Source of the DNA: Flavimaribacter sediminis | Lineage (GTDB): Bacteria; Pseudomonadota; Alphaproteobacteria; Rhizobiales; Rhizobiaceae | Direction: 5' to 3' | Assembly (NCBI RefSeq): GCF_019492055.1 | Contig: NZ_JAICBX010000001.1 | Coordinates: 558,001 to 622,000, forward strand | Length of the DNA stretch: 64,000 nucleotides | In this document: positions 1 through 7,659 of the stretch, piece by piece | Layout of the letters: each line of letters begins with the position of its first letter | Position numbering within the stretch: the first letter of the stretch is position 1 | Notes under the pieces: model-generated | The model's database searches: none | What the model was told of the DNA's origin: nothing | Seen by the model: the letters and a program-made list of their open reading frames with translations, nothing else | Program-made: the position numbers and the translations under genes

Positions 1-171
1 CGCGAGATGCGACAGCAGAGAATAACCAAGTCCGAGATGGCTCGGCGCATGAAGACAAGCGCCAGCCAGCTTTCCCGTTTACTTGATCCCGAAAACGACA
101 GGGTTCAGCTCGATACGCTCGTCAAGGCGGCGTCTGCTGTCGGACGGTCGCTCATCGTCGAACTTACCTGA
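1..171 (+). CDS. XRE/HigA-like DNA-binding regulator, C-terminal part (runs off the left edge)
   Basis: An open frame runs from base 1 to a TGA at 169-171. It encodes about 56 residues with the pattern KSEMARRMKTSASQLSRLLD followed by PENDRVQLDTLVKAASAVGR. This is the helix-turn-helix and tail typical of XRE/HigA-type antitoxins and small phage-like regulators, in which 'TS-x-SQL-x-RLLDP-x-N' forms the recognition helix and turn. The N-terminus, and any partner toxin of the HigB/RelE type, would lie to the left of the window. The protein probably binds its own promoter as a dimer. A hairpin at 290-311 follows the gene. Confidence 0.75.
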   Translation, partial: REMRQQRITKSEMARRMKTSASQLSRLLDPENDRVQLDTLVKAASAVGRSLIVELT

Positions 172-289
172 CAGGATGAGGCAAGCCTCAAGCGTCCAGG
201 CAAATCCCGCGCATGGCCGTGAAGGGCCTGCGTGATGCTTGGCGTCGGACAGAGCGCACGGAACCCCAAATGTTTGGAGTTGTTTAAAT

Positions 290-311
290 GCCGGACTGGT
301 GATAGTCCGGC
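290..311. repeat. Perfect 8-bp inverted repeat between two toxin/antitoxin-type genes
   Basis: GCCGGACT (290-297) and AGTCCGGC (304-311) are separated by GGTGAT. The stem is perfect, but no T-run follows, so it is only a weak terminator candidate for the gene ending at 171. It could equally be a binding site or an RNA stem in the leader of the BrnT-like gene. I see nothing else in 172-367. Confidence 0.4.
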
Positions 312-367
312 GCGCCATTTTGCATGCACTTGTTGAAATTCTGGTTTTTATATTCTGAAGCGGATTG

Positions 368-694
368 ATGACGGTAGACGGATTTGACTGGGACCGGGGC
401 AACTGGCCCGTCTGCGCCGGGCACGGGTTGACGAGAGCTGAAATTGAATCGGTTTTCGTCGGAGAATTGACGGTATTTGACGAACCCGAAGATCGGAACC
501 GCGAACCGAGGTTCAAGGCGATCGGATACAGCAAATCCGGCCAGCCGGTCTTTGTGGTGTTCCGCATGAGCCGTTTCGGAAGTCTGTCGCTTGTCCGGCC
601 GATCAGCGCCCGCTACCTGCGCAGGAAGGAAGTCAGATACTATGAATTTGAGACGGACGGTGACGCGCCGACCCTTGCCTTCGCTGGAATCTGA
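368..694 (+). CDS. brnT: BrnT family (DUF497) toxin
   Basis: This 108-residue protein matches the BrnT/DUF497 ribonuclease-toxin pattern along its length: FDWDRGN at the start, HGLTRAEIESVF, a central EPRFKAIGYSKSGQPVFVVF, and PISARYLRRKEVRYYE at the end. BrnT has a RelE-like fold, cleaves RNA and is neutralised by BrnA. The ATG at 368 is preferred to the adjacent TTG at 365. The last 53 bases overlap the start of the downstream antitoxin-like gene in another frame, an overlap common in brnTA operons. The family assignment rests on motifs only; RNase activity is inferred. Confidence 0.85.
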   Translation: MTVDGFDWDRGNWPVCAGHGLTRAEIESVFVGELTVFDEPEDRNREPRFKAIGYSKSGQPVFVVFRMSRFGSLSLVRPISARYLRRKEVRYYEFETDGDAPTLAFAGI

Positions 695-908
695 CGAGGA
701 CGCCAGGCGCTTCGTCGATGACGAGGATCTGACGCGATACGATCTTTCGCGCCGCCGGACGATCAAACTCGCATTCGGCTCAAAGGCGGACTGGTCTGAT
801 CCAGGTCTGCCGGACAGCCCGTTCAGGGGTTCCGGCTCAAGTTTCGAAGGACGTGATCGCCTGTTTCGGCGTGGGCTCCGTGAGGCCATCCAACGCGTCC
901 TCAAATAG
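642..908 (+). CDS. brnA: BrnA-like antitoxin, divergent in its middle
   Basis: The ATG at 642 follows a purine-rich AGGAAGGAAG stretch and gives 88 residues. The N-terminal half has the hallmarks of BrnA/CopG-type antitoxins: RPLPSLESDEDARRFVDDEDL and then YDLS. The end, LFRRGLREAIQRVLK, resembles the usual final helix (QRFIREALERAL). Between them, GLPDSPFRGSGSSFEGRDR lacks the expected ribbon-helix-helix sequence. A different reading frame over the same bases (RSGVPAQVSKDV) looks more family-like, which hints at a pair of compensating frameshifts. Either the DNA-binding part has drifted or the gene is damaged. Expected role: neutralise BrnT and repress the operon. Confidence 0.6.
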   Translation: MNLRRTVTRRPLPSLESDEDARRFVDDEDLTRYDLSRRRTIKLAFGSKADWSDPGLPDSPFRGSGSSFEGRDRLFRRGLREAIQRVLK

Positions 909-915
909 CCGTCCA

Positions 916-1302
916 CTATGCCTGTTCTTCAAACCATTTGACAATCTGCGGCATTGACCGCTCGAAGCCACCTGGAATGAAGAAATTGAACAGCGCCGCC
1001 TTCTTGTCGGATCGGTTGCGGAAGTCGTGCATGATGTTGGCTGGAATACGAACGAACGCGCCTTTTTCCAATGCGCGCCAGGCGTCGCCGACGAGGATTT
1101 CCGGCGCTCCCTCAATGACGAGAAAGATTTCGTCATTCTCGTCATGGCTGTGTGGACCCACGCCTTCGAACCCAGGCTCCATCCACCATTCCGAAGCGCT
1201 GTAACGGCATCCGGTTTCCTCCTCGTCCGCTTTGAAAACGGCCGTCAGCTTGCCCATCGCATAGCGTCGGCCTTCACCGGCCGCGAGCATGATCGACGTC
1301 AT
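916..1302 (-). CDS. Small cupin-domain protein
   Basis: This 128-residue single-domain cupin contains the first cupin motif, GPHSHDENDEIFLVIEG (about residues 49-65), and a second, ANIMHDFRN (about 88-96). The His and Glu residues that usually hold a metal are present (HSH, E and H). Such small cupins include metal-dependent dioxygenases, isomerases and sugar- or drug-responsive binding proteins; the substrate cannot be read from sequence. The start codon overlaps the stop of the VOC gene by 4 nt, so the two are translationally coupled and probably act on related compounds. Confidence 0.8.
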   Translation of the reverse strand: MTSIMLAAGEGRRYAMGKLTAVFKADEEETGCRYSASEWWMEPGFEGVGPHSHDENDEIFLVIEGAPEILVGDAWRALEKGAFVRIPANIMHDFRNRSDKKAALFNFFIPGGFERSMPQIVKWFEEQA

Positions 1303-1751
1303 CGGCTTACCGTCTCGTTCCAGCGTTTTTGGGCTTCCTCGGCGCTCACGTCTTCGATCTTCGAAGCGATGAACCAGCTATAGCCGAAGGGATCCGCGAC
1401 CAGGCCGGTGCGGTATCCAAAGAACTCGTCGCGGAGCGGGCGCAGAACCGTCGCGCCGGCGGCGACGGCATGGTCGAGAAACGCCTCGGAGTCATCGACC
1501 TCCAGATGCATCTTGACCGGCGATCCGCCGATGCTGTCGGGGCTGAGCGCGCCGAAATCCGGATACTCGTCGGCGAGCATCAGACACGTTTCCCCGATCG
1601 TGATCTCGGCATGGCCGATACGACCGTCGACAGGGTCGTTCAGCCGGTAGGTTTCCACCGCTCCGAAGGCCTCCCGGTAGAAGGCGAGGGCGTCATTGCA
1701 ATCCTTGACGACCAGATAGGGGCAGACGCGTGTGGCTTTAATCGCAGGCAT
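1299..1751 (-). CDS. VOC superfamily protein (glyoxalase/bleomycin-resistance fold, PhnB-like)
   Basis: This 150-residue protein begins MPAIKATRVCPYLVVKD. It has the beta-alpha-beta-beta-beta layout of VOC proteins, with DALAFYREAFGAVE near the N-terminus and DPFGYSWFIASK near the C-terminus. The motif resembles the PhnB-like subgroup (DPFG-x-x-W). I chose the ATG at 1751 over one 18 bases upstream because it has a good Shine-Dalgarno (AAGGAG) about 8 bases away. It is first in a two-gene operon with the cupin and divergent from the TetR gene, which is therefore a plausible regulator. Function could be detoxification or ring-product isomerisation. Confidence 0.85.
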   Translation of the reverse strand: MPAIKATRVCPYLVVKDCNDALAFYREAFGAVETYRLNDPVDGRIGHAEITIGETCLMLADEYPDFGALSPDSIGGSPVKMHLEVDDSEAFLDHAVAAGATVLRPLRDEFFGYRTGLVADPFGYSWFIASKIEDVSAEEAQKRWNETVSR

Positions 1752-1800
1752 TGGCGCTCTCCTTGACAAATTTTCATATTACGTTACGTTTCGTTTTATA
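1752..1800. promoter_or_regulatory. Short divergent promoter region between VOC and TetR genes
   Basis: Only 49 bp separate the two divergent starts. The AT-rich stretch 1771-1800 holds repeated CGTT steps (ATTACGTTACGTTTCGTT), including the odd-length palindrome ACGT-T-ACGT at 1781-1789. A TetR protein would commonly bind here to control both directions. The site is inferred from position and symmetry only. Confidence 0.4.
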
Positions 1801-2421
1801 ATGAGTCAAGACAGTGGACATCGCAAACGAAAACCCGGACGGCCGCGTGACGAGGGGGCGAGACGAGCGATTCTTGACGCGGCCTATCGCATGCTGATGG
1901 AGCGCGGTCCCGGACGTCTCACAGTCGAGGCGGTCGCCGCGGAAGCGGGCGTAGGCAAGCCGACGATCTATCGCTATTGGGCGAACGCCCAGGAACTGGC
2001 GATGGCGGCGCTGATTTCGCGCACCAGCTTTCGAGATCTGGAACTGGTCGAGGCTCCTTCGCTCGGGTCCGCGCTGAAAACTCATATGGCGGATGTCGTC
2101 GCTGTTTTTTCGACGAACAGGGGGCGCCAGATCGTTTCGACAATGGCCTCCGCCGATACCGAAAGCGAATTGTCAAAGGCGTTTCGCGGACAGATCATCG
2201 AAGGCAGCCGTGCGATCGGCAGGGACATTCTGGCGGTCGCGGTCAAGCGAGGGGAGATCGCAAGCGACACAAATGTCGAACAGGTGCTCGATTTCCTCTA
2301 TGCGCCGCTTTTCTATCGCCTGCTCACCGGTAAACCGCTTGATCGCGATTACACGGACCGGTCGGTCGACCTCATCGACCGCTTGCTGTCGGGTTGCAGC
2401 CGCAGTTCCTCCGTGAAATAA
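1801..2421 (+). CDS. TetR/AcrR family transcriptional regulator
   Basis: This is a 206-residue regulator. A basic leader (RKRKPGRPRDEGARRAILDA) precedes the TetR helix-turn-helix, RLTVEAVAAEAGVGKPTIYR (about residues 40-59), then an all-helical ligand-binding domain. The C-terminal part resembles the TetR_C_11 type (FRGQIIEGSRAIGRDIL, then FLYAPLFYRLLTGKPLD). The ATG at 1801 is used because an upstream in-frame ATG would run through the divergent promoter. It is followed 38 bp later by a BenE-like transporter on the same strand and diverges from the VOC/cupin pair. These are its likely targets. Confidence 0.88.
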   Translation: MSQDSGHRKRKPGRPRDEGARRAILDAAYRMLMERGPGRLTVEAVAAEAGVGKPTIYRYWANAQELAMAALISRTSFRDLELVEAPSLGSALKTHMADVVAVFSTNRGRQIVSTMASADTESELSKAFRGQIIEGSRAIGRDILAVAVKRGEIASDTNVEQVLDFLYAPLFYRLLTGKPLDRDYTDRSVDLIDRLLSGCSRSSSVK

Positions 2422-2459
2422 GCTTCTCACTCTTGTTGCTGTCATCCCTGAGGCGTCTC

Positions 2460-3686
2460 ATGCGGCTCGAACGCCCGCCCTTTCTGACACTCGATATTGC
2501 TGGTCTGCTTGGCGGCGTTCACGGGGGCAACATTGTCAACGCGGTGGTCGCATTTCTTTTCGCCGCTTCCGCGCCGGTAGCGATCATTCTGACGGCCGGA
2601 GCCGTCGGAGGCCTCTCCGAAACCGATATCGCCTCCTGGATATTCGGTTGTTTTTTCATCAATGGGCTGATTTCGCTGGCTTTTTGCCTTGTCTACCGTC
2701 AGCCGCTTGTCTTTTTCTGGACCATTCCTGGCACTGTCCTTGTCGGGCAGGCGCTTGAGCATCTCGAGTTTGCGCAAGCAATCGGCGCCTACTACGTCAC
2801 CGGCGCGCTCATGCTGGTTCTCGGCCTGAGCGGCTGGATGCGCAAATGCATGGCTCTTCTGCCCATGCCGATCGTGATGGCGATGGTGGCCGGAGTGTTC
2901 CTCCAGTTCGGCCTCAATCTCATTTTTGCGATTCGCGACGGGTTCATCATCGCAGCGCCGATGACGGCGGTCTTTTTACTGCTCTCGGCCGTCTGTCCAC
3001 TTGGGAGAATGATGCCGCCTTTGATTGGCGCACTCATCACCGGAGTAATCGCCATTGCCCTGTCGGGCGCGTTCGATTTGAGTGAATCGGCGGCGCCCAT
3101 ACTGGCGGGTCCCAACCTTTACCGACCTGAATTTTCCTGGGGCGCGATTGTGGAACTCGCATTGCCGCTCGCCATCACGGTCCTGGCGGCCCAGAATGCA
3201 CAAGGCTTCGCCGTACTCGAGCAGTCGGGGCACAAGCCGCCCATCAACATGGTCACGGCGGCGTGCGGCGTTGGCTCCCTGATCGCGGCGACTGTCGGCT
3301 CCGTTTCAACGTGCCTTACAGGGCCTGTCAACGCCATACTCGCCAGCGGTGAAGACAAGGGCAATCATTACGTCGCCGGCGTCATGGTGGCGCTGCTGGC
3401 TCTGCTATTCGGCGTGTTCGCTCCAGTCTTTACGCGCTTCATGCTGGCGACGCCCGTGGCTTTCCTTGCCGCGCTTGCGGGTCTTGCGCTTCTACGCATC
3501 CTGGAGAGGGCTTTCATTGTTTCCTTCAAGGGGGCGTTTTCCCACGGCGCCACAGTCGCCTTTCTTGTCACGGTCGCCAATGTTCCGATCCTTTCGATCG
3601 GCGCTCCCTTTTGGGGCTTGCTGATCGGATTCGCCGTGTCCTTTGTGCTCGAAAGGTCCGATTTCGAGAAGCTTTCCGTGGAATAG
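2460..3686 (+). CDS. benE: Benzoate/H+ symporter, BenE family
   Basis: This integral membrane protein of about 408 residues has some 12 hydrophobic segments and the BenE-type features GNIVNAVVAFLFAASAPVAI near the start, PGTVLVGQAL, and TGPVNAILASGEDKGNHYVAG in the C-terminal half. BenE proteins import benzoate or related aromatic acids by proton symport across the inner membrane. The ATG at 2460 is chosen because GAGG lies 6 bases upstream; an ATG at 2394 would overlap the TetR gene. No benzoate-degradation genes are adjacent, so the actual substrate is uncertain. The preceding TetR gene probably controls it. Confidence 0.85.
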   Translation: MRLERPPFLTLDIAGLLGGVHGGNIVNAVVAFLFAASAPVAIILTAGAVGGLSETDIASWIFGCFFINGLISLAFCLVYRQPLVFFWTIPGTVLVGQALEHLEFAQAIGAYYVTGALMLVLGLSGWMRKCMALLPMPIVMAMVAGVFLQFGLNLIFAIRDGFIIAAPMTAVFLLLSAVCPLGRMMPPLIGALITGVIAIALSGAFDLSESAAPILAGPNLYRPEFSWGAIVELALPLAITVLAAQNAQGFAVLEQSGHKPPINMVTAACGVGSLIAATVGSVSTCLTGPVNAILASGEDKGNHYVAGVMVALLALLFGVFAPVFTRFMLATPVAFLAALAGLALLRILERAFIVSFKGAFSHGATVAFLVTVANVPILSIGAPFWGLLIGFAVSFVLERSDFEKLSVE

Positions 3687-3786
3687 GAAAACCGCGGTGC
3701 AATCAGGTCCACGAAACGATCGCGAACAGCAGCATACCCGGCCAAGGTCCGGAATGCTGACAAGGCTGCGCCGGTCTCTGGTATGT

Positions 3787-3969
3787 CTAATCTCTTGAGG
3801 CTTTCAAGTAGCCGCCGACGGCCCCGCCTACCAGACCCGCAATTGGCAGCCAGGCCATCACATTGTACCCTTCACCGCCACCGATAAATAGAACAAGATA
3901 CGCTCCAATAACGCCACCAACCAGGCCTATTAATCCATTCTTGATTATTGCTTTGACTTTCGGAGACAT
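3787..3969 (-). CDS. Small Gly-rich membrane protein, unknown function
   Basis: This 60-residue protein starts at the ATG at 3969 with GAGGAAG just upstream. After a short basic N-terminus (MSPKVKAIIKNG) come two hydrophobic segments, LIGLVGGVIGAYLVLFIGG and AWLPIAGLVGGAVGGYL, with GxxxG-like glycine spacing, and a KASRD tail. It looks like a two-helix hairpin in the inner membrane. I recognise no family. It stands alone, convergent with benE. Confidence 0.6.
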   Translation of the reverse strand: MSPKVKAIIKNGLIGLVGGVIGAYLVLFIGGGEGYNVMAWLPIAGLVGGAVGGYLKASRD

Positions 3970-4114
3970 CGAGCTTCCTCTCTTATGGTTGCATACAACA
4001 ATGTAGCATATATCCGTTCCCGGGCGACATTCGACGCATGACGGCGAATTGGAAAGATGGGCTCGAGGCCGTCGTAAGATTTGCGCCCTTTGAAAGTTCC
4101 GCGGATCGCGGATA

Positions 4115-4300
4115 TCAGCACTGCGCTGCTTCGCCACCCTTGCGGATCAGCACGAAAGTGTTGGGGAAGTCACGGTAGGAAGGGCTCGATTCACCGCCGG
4201 GCCACTGGATACGGATATTGGCGCGCTCCGCAGCGCCGGCGCCAACATGGATGAAGCCCCAATGGCCGGAGGCGTGGCCGCCGCCGTCTGCCCGGAAGCC
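4115..4300 (-). pseudogene. Decayed copy of the 3' end of the neighbouring ASPIC/FG-GAP gene
   Basis: Read on the minus strand, this stretch encodes GGGHASGHWGFIHVGAGAAE and continues to a stop at 4115. It aligns with the last 55 or so residues of the CRTAC1-like protein encoded at 4601-6244; by eye about 43 of 55 residues agree, and the DNA is clearly homologous. The similarity stops near 4300 and the rest of the gene is missing. This is a partial duplication left about 300 bp downstream of the parent gene, possibly after recombination or deletion of a second full copy. Confidence 0.8.
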
Positions 4301-4600
4301 GCCTGGCATTTCAGGTTTTTGGGAGATATTCGGGTGAAGCGTCGAGATTTCATTGCTGGCAGTGCAAGATTGCTGGGTTTTGCGGTAACTTGGTGCGCCT
4401 CCTATGGTTGCGTGAGGATGTTGAATAAGGATGTCATCGATCTCTACAACCGCGCGCCGGTCGGCGCAAAGATTGTAGTGAGGTGATCGCTTGCACACAT
4501 AGCGGCGATAATAGCCGCCTTTGCGTCGGCGGAAATCCCGGCAATTTGGCGCAAATCGCATCCCTGAACCACCATACTGAAAACGCTGTCGGTATTGGCC
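4301..4600. other. Non-coding debris between gene and duplicated 3' end
   Basis: I see no intact gene here. On the plus strand a GTG at 4334 opens a short frame, VKRRDFIAGSARLLGFAV, that resembles the twin-arginine-type N-terminus of some secreted binding proteins, but it ends by 4486 without a recognisable body. It may be the remnant of a gene lost in the rearrangement that created the duplicate at 4115-4300, or chance. Confidence 0.4.
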
Positions 4601-6244
4601 TTACGGATACCAGTACTGCGCGGCGTCGTCGCCCTTGCGGATCACCACGAAATTGTTGGCGAAGACCCGGTAGGAGGGACTCCATTCGCCGTCCGGCCAC
4701 TGGATGCGGATATTGGCGCGCTCGGCGACGCCTGTGCCCACATGGATGAAGCCCGAATGGCCGGAGGCGTGGCCGCCGCCGACCTGAACCTTGCGCACGC
4801 GCGTCTCGTTGCCGGATTTCACAAGGATCGTCGCGCCGACCGCATTGCGGTTCGCGTCTTTCTGCTGCAGTTCGATCTCCAGCCAGTTGCCCATCGGTCT
4901 GGCCCCGTCGCCGGCGCGACCGCCGAGATTGCGGAACAGGCTCGCCGGTCCGCCGCGATTGACGACAAGAAGATCCAGCATGCCGTCCATGTTGAAATCC
5001 GTCACGACCGCGCCCCGGCCGCGCCGATCGAGATCGACGCCCGCCCGGTGGCCGACCTCGACAAAGGAACCGTCGAACTGGCCGAGCAGCAAATTGTCGG
5101 GATCATAGGCGGCGAATTCCGGCATCCGCTCGACATTGCCCTTTGCGATGAACAGGTCGAGCCGGCCGTCATTATTGAAATCGGCGAATTCCGAGTGCCA
5201 GCCGGTCGAGGGTTTAAGGTCGTCGCCCGTGTAAGGCCGATGGGCGGTCGCGCCGCGCTCGAAGGCGATGTCGCGGTAGACGGGGCGGCCTTCATCGGCC
5301 TCCAGATCCAGCGTCTGCAGTTTGGTGTCGCCCATGGAGGTCAGCGCATATTCCGGAAAGCCGTCGGCGTTTATGTCGCCTTCCGCGATGCCCATGCCCC
5401 AGATGGTCATGCGCCGCCAGCCGTCCGAGCGGCGATAGAGGCGGGGGGCTTTTCCGGCGTCTATGCGCCACATCTGTTCCTCGCCGCCGTCGCGGTAATA
5501 TTGCCGGTCGTTGCTCACGCGCAGGTCCGGATGGCCGCTGTGGTCCCAGTCGGTGAACAGCATGGACAGCGCGCAGTAGCCGGGTGACAGCGCCTCCGGC
5601 GCGCCGTAGTCGGGCCTCTCGGAATTCTGCGGCCGCATCAACCGGTTGTCGTGGCATGTGCCCCAGGGCGACCCGGGCGCCGACCGGTCGACATAGTTGC
5701 CGATCGCGAGCGTGGGAAACATTTGCCCGTCCTCGAAGGTCGCGGCGAAGGCGGTCGACCAGGCGCGACCGCCGTCGAAGGCAAATTCGCGGCTGGCGTT
5801 GGTGAACGAGCAGTCCTCGCCGCCCTTGAGCACGAGATTGCGCCCGACCTTCAGGACGACGACGTCGCGAAAGCCGTCATTGTCGATATCGATCGGGTAG
5901 AGGCCGGTGACCTTTTCGAGATCGGACGCTTTGACGTCGATTGCGCGCTTTTCGAATCTCAGGTCGCCGCCGGCCTCGCTGCGATTGACGAAAAGCTGCG
6001 TCTCGCTTGCGCCGCCGGCGAGCATAAGATCGGGAAACCGGTCGCCGTTGCAGTCGAAGGAGGCCGCGCCGCCGCCGACGAAGAACTCCCATGGTCCGAG
6101 ATACTGATGATCGATGCCGGCGCTTTCCGCCACTTCCTGCATTGCGGGTATGTCCATCGCCAGATCGTCCGCGGACACGTCCTGCGCGCTCGCCGCATTG
6201 GCGGAAAAGATGGCGTATGAAACCAAGGCGAGGAGACGTCTCAT
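4601..6244 (-). CDS. Secreted CRTAC1-like FG-GAP/ASPIC-UnbV protein
   Basis: This is a 547-residue exported protein. A signal peptide (MRRLLALVSYAIFSANAASA, residues 1-20) is followed by a predicted beta-propeller with FG-GAP/VCBS calcium-binding loops: DCNGDRFPD, DIDNDGFRD, DINADGFPE, DFNNDGRLD and DFNMDGMLD. A C-terminal ASPIC/UnbV domain (NAVGATILVKSGNETRVRKV, then GGGHASGHSGFIHVG) follows. Family members are periplasmic or surface binding proteins of unknown exact function. The start overlaps the stop of the di-heme oxidoreductase gene by 4 nt, so the two are co-translated and probably work together outside the cytoplasm. Four scattered cysteines may form disulfides. A broken copy of its 3' end lies downstream at 4115-4300. 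Confidence 0.85.
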   Translation of the reverse strand: MRRLLALVSYAIFSANAASAQDVSADDLAMDIPAMQEVAESAGIDHQYLGPWEFFVGGGAASFDCNGDRFPDLMLAGGASETQLFVNRSEAGGDLRFEKRAIDVKASDLEKVTGLYPIDIDNDGFRDVVVLKVGRNLVLKGGEDCSFTNASREFAFDGGRAWSTAFAATFEDGQMFPTLAIGNYVDRSAPGSPWGTCHDNRLMRPQNSERPDYGAPEALSPGYCALSMLFTDWDHSGHPDLRVSNDRQYYRDGGEEQMWRIDAGKAPRLYRRSDGWRRMTIWGMGIAEGDINADGFPEYALTSMGDTKLQTLDLEADEGRPVYRDIAFERGATAHRPYTGDDLKPSTGWHSEFADFNNDGRLDLFIAKGNVERMPEFAAYDPDNLLLGQFDGSFVEVGHRAGVDLDRRGRGAVVTDFNMDGMLDLLVVNRGGPASLFRNLGGRAGDGARPMGNWLEIELQQKDANRNAVGATILVKSGNETRVRKVQVGGGHASGHSGFIHVGTGVAERANIRIQWPDGEWSPSYRVFANNFVVIRKGDDAAQYWYP

Positions 6245-7659
6245 TCAGGTATCTCCATCGTCTTGAGAAAGGCGATCAGCGCCCGGCGGTCGTCCTCGTC
6301 GGCGTTGGCATAGCGGTCGCGGCTTTCCCTTGCCTCGCCGCCATGAGCGAGAATCACCTCGTTGAGCGTCGTCAGGTCGCCGCGATGGCCATAGGGCGCG
6401 GTGGAAGCGATGCCCCACAATTCGCTGGTCATGAAGATGTCGCGTTCGACGAAACGCTGGGCGAGCAGTTCGTTGCCCAGCACAGCGACCTGCCGGTCGG
6501 CGATCTTGTGGCGCTTCAGGTCGCCGAAAAGCGGCACGAGTACGCGGCCCTCGTCATCCCTGGGCAGAGTTTTCGCCCAGTCGAGCAGGGCCAGATCGTA
6601 TACCGCGCCTTCGCCTCCCTCGCCGAGCCGCAGCGTACCGGCCGCGTCGAGTGGGCCGGGATCGGAAAAGACGAGGCTGTCCAGAGGAAGCGTGGGCCGG
6701 TGACAGTCGGCGCATCCGAAATCGTCAAACCGCGCGCGGCCTTCGCCTGCAAGCCTCTGCCATTCTGCATTTTCGGGCTTGCGCGTCACGGGCGGCGGAC
6801 GCGACGCCTGCCAGGCGACGAGCGCCGAGACGTCGCCGGTCGTGATTTCGCGATCGTGGCTGTCCCCGTCGAAATCGGCCTCGCCGGTCCAGCGCGCGCC
6901 AAAGCGCTCGTCGGCCTGCATGCCGTGGTGATCGTTCAGCGCGTTGATCGTGAACTGGCGCAGCGACGTCATGACGCCTTTCTGGCTGAACGGACGGATC
7001 ACCAGATCCGTGTCGATCCCGTCCAGGCCCGTCAGGTCGACAATGCCGTCCGGATGGATCGTCAAAACGCCGAAATCCACACCCTTCGATACGAGACGCA
7101 CGGTCTGTTCGACGCCGCCTGATTTCGCCTTGCGGATGGCCTGGTTGCGCTGGCTCTGCAGGTCGGCGCTCATTTCGCGCGCCAGCAGTTCCACCAGTCC
7201 GGCGCCCATCAGATGATTGGTGTTGCGCTCGTTGGAGAATTGCGGATCGACGGAATCGAAATCGGCGTTGCCGAAGCCTTCCGAGACGAAGACGTTGACC
7301 GAAAAGTCGCCCGCGCCGCCGACGACAGGGTCGTTATGGCAGGACGAGCAGGCGTTCGCGTCCATGCCCTGCATGCGCTGGAAGGCCTGTTCAACGGGAC
7401 GCTTGCGCTTGGTGGGGATGATTGCCTGCGTGGCCAGCGGCCGCCCGGCGCCGTCGACGGTGGTGTACTTGGCGACAAAAAGCGCCTCGCCGGCGTCAAT
7501 CAACTCCCCAAGGCGAGCCGCATCCAGTGTTCCAGTGTAATCGCGCTGATCGATATGCCGGGAAACCGCGTTCTCAGACCACGGGTCCGCCGCGCCCGCG
7601 GCGCCAGCGATGGTAAGTACTGCGACACAAGACAGGGGAATGAAACGATCATACCGCAT
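6241..7659 (-). CDS. Di-heme oxidoreductase (DHOR/DUF1111-like cytochrome c)
   Basis: This 472-residue periplasmic protein has a signal peptide (about residues 1-24) and two c-type haem motifs, CSSCH at 104-108 and CADCH at 316-320. The sequence around them (NDPVVGGAGDF, ERNTNHLMGAG, TSELWGIASTAPYGHRGD) fits the di-heme oxidoreductase/thiol oxidoreductase group, which is related to MauG and di-haem cytochrome c peroxidases. It presumably transfers electrons in the periplasm. Its ATG lies 11 bp inside the end of the ROK regulator gene, and its stop overlaps the next start by 4 nt, so the three genes form one chain. The physiological partner is not visible from sequence. Confidence 0.85.
   Translation of the reverse strand: MRYDRFIPLSCVAVLTIAGAAGAADPWSENAVSRHIDQRDYTGTLDAARLGELIDAGEALFVAKYTTVDGAGRPLATQAIIPTKRKRPVEQAFQRMQGMDANACSSCHNDPVVGGAGDFSVNVFVSEGFGNADFDSVDPQFSNERNTNHLMGAGLVELLAREMSADLQSQRNQAIRKAKSGGVEQTVRLVSKGVDFGVLTIHPDGIVDLTGLDGIDTDLVIRPFSQKGVMTSLRQFTINALNDHHGMQADERFGARWTGEADFDGDSHDREITTGDVSALVAWQASRPPPVTRKPENAEWQRLAGEGRARFDDFGCADCHRPTLPLDSLVFSDPGPLDAAGTLRLGEGGEGAVYDLALLDWAKTLPRDDEGRVLVPLFGDLKRHKIADRQVAVLGNELLAQRFVERDIFMTSELWGIASTAPYGHRGDLTTLNEVILAHGGEARESRDRYANADEDDRRALIAFLKTMEIPE

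Noticed and set aside
4247-4486. A small exported protein starting VKRRDFIAGSA
   Set aside because: The twin-arginine-like start has no mature domain behind it and begins within or next to duplicated gene debris.
4595-5587. A 330-residue plus-strand frame opposite the ASPIC gene
   Set aside because: Shadow of the FG-GAP coding sequence; no ribosome site and no recognisable domain.
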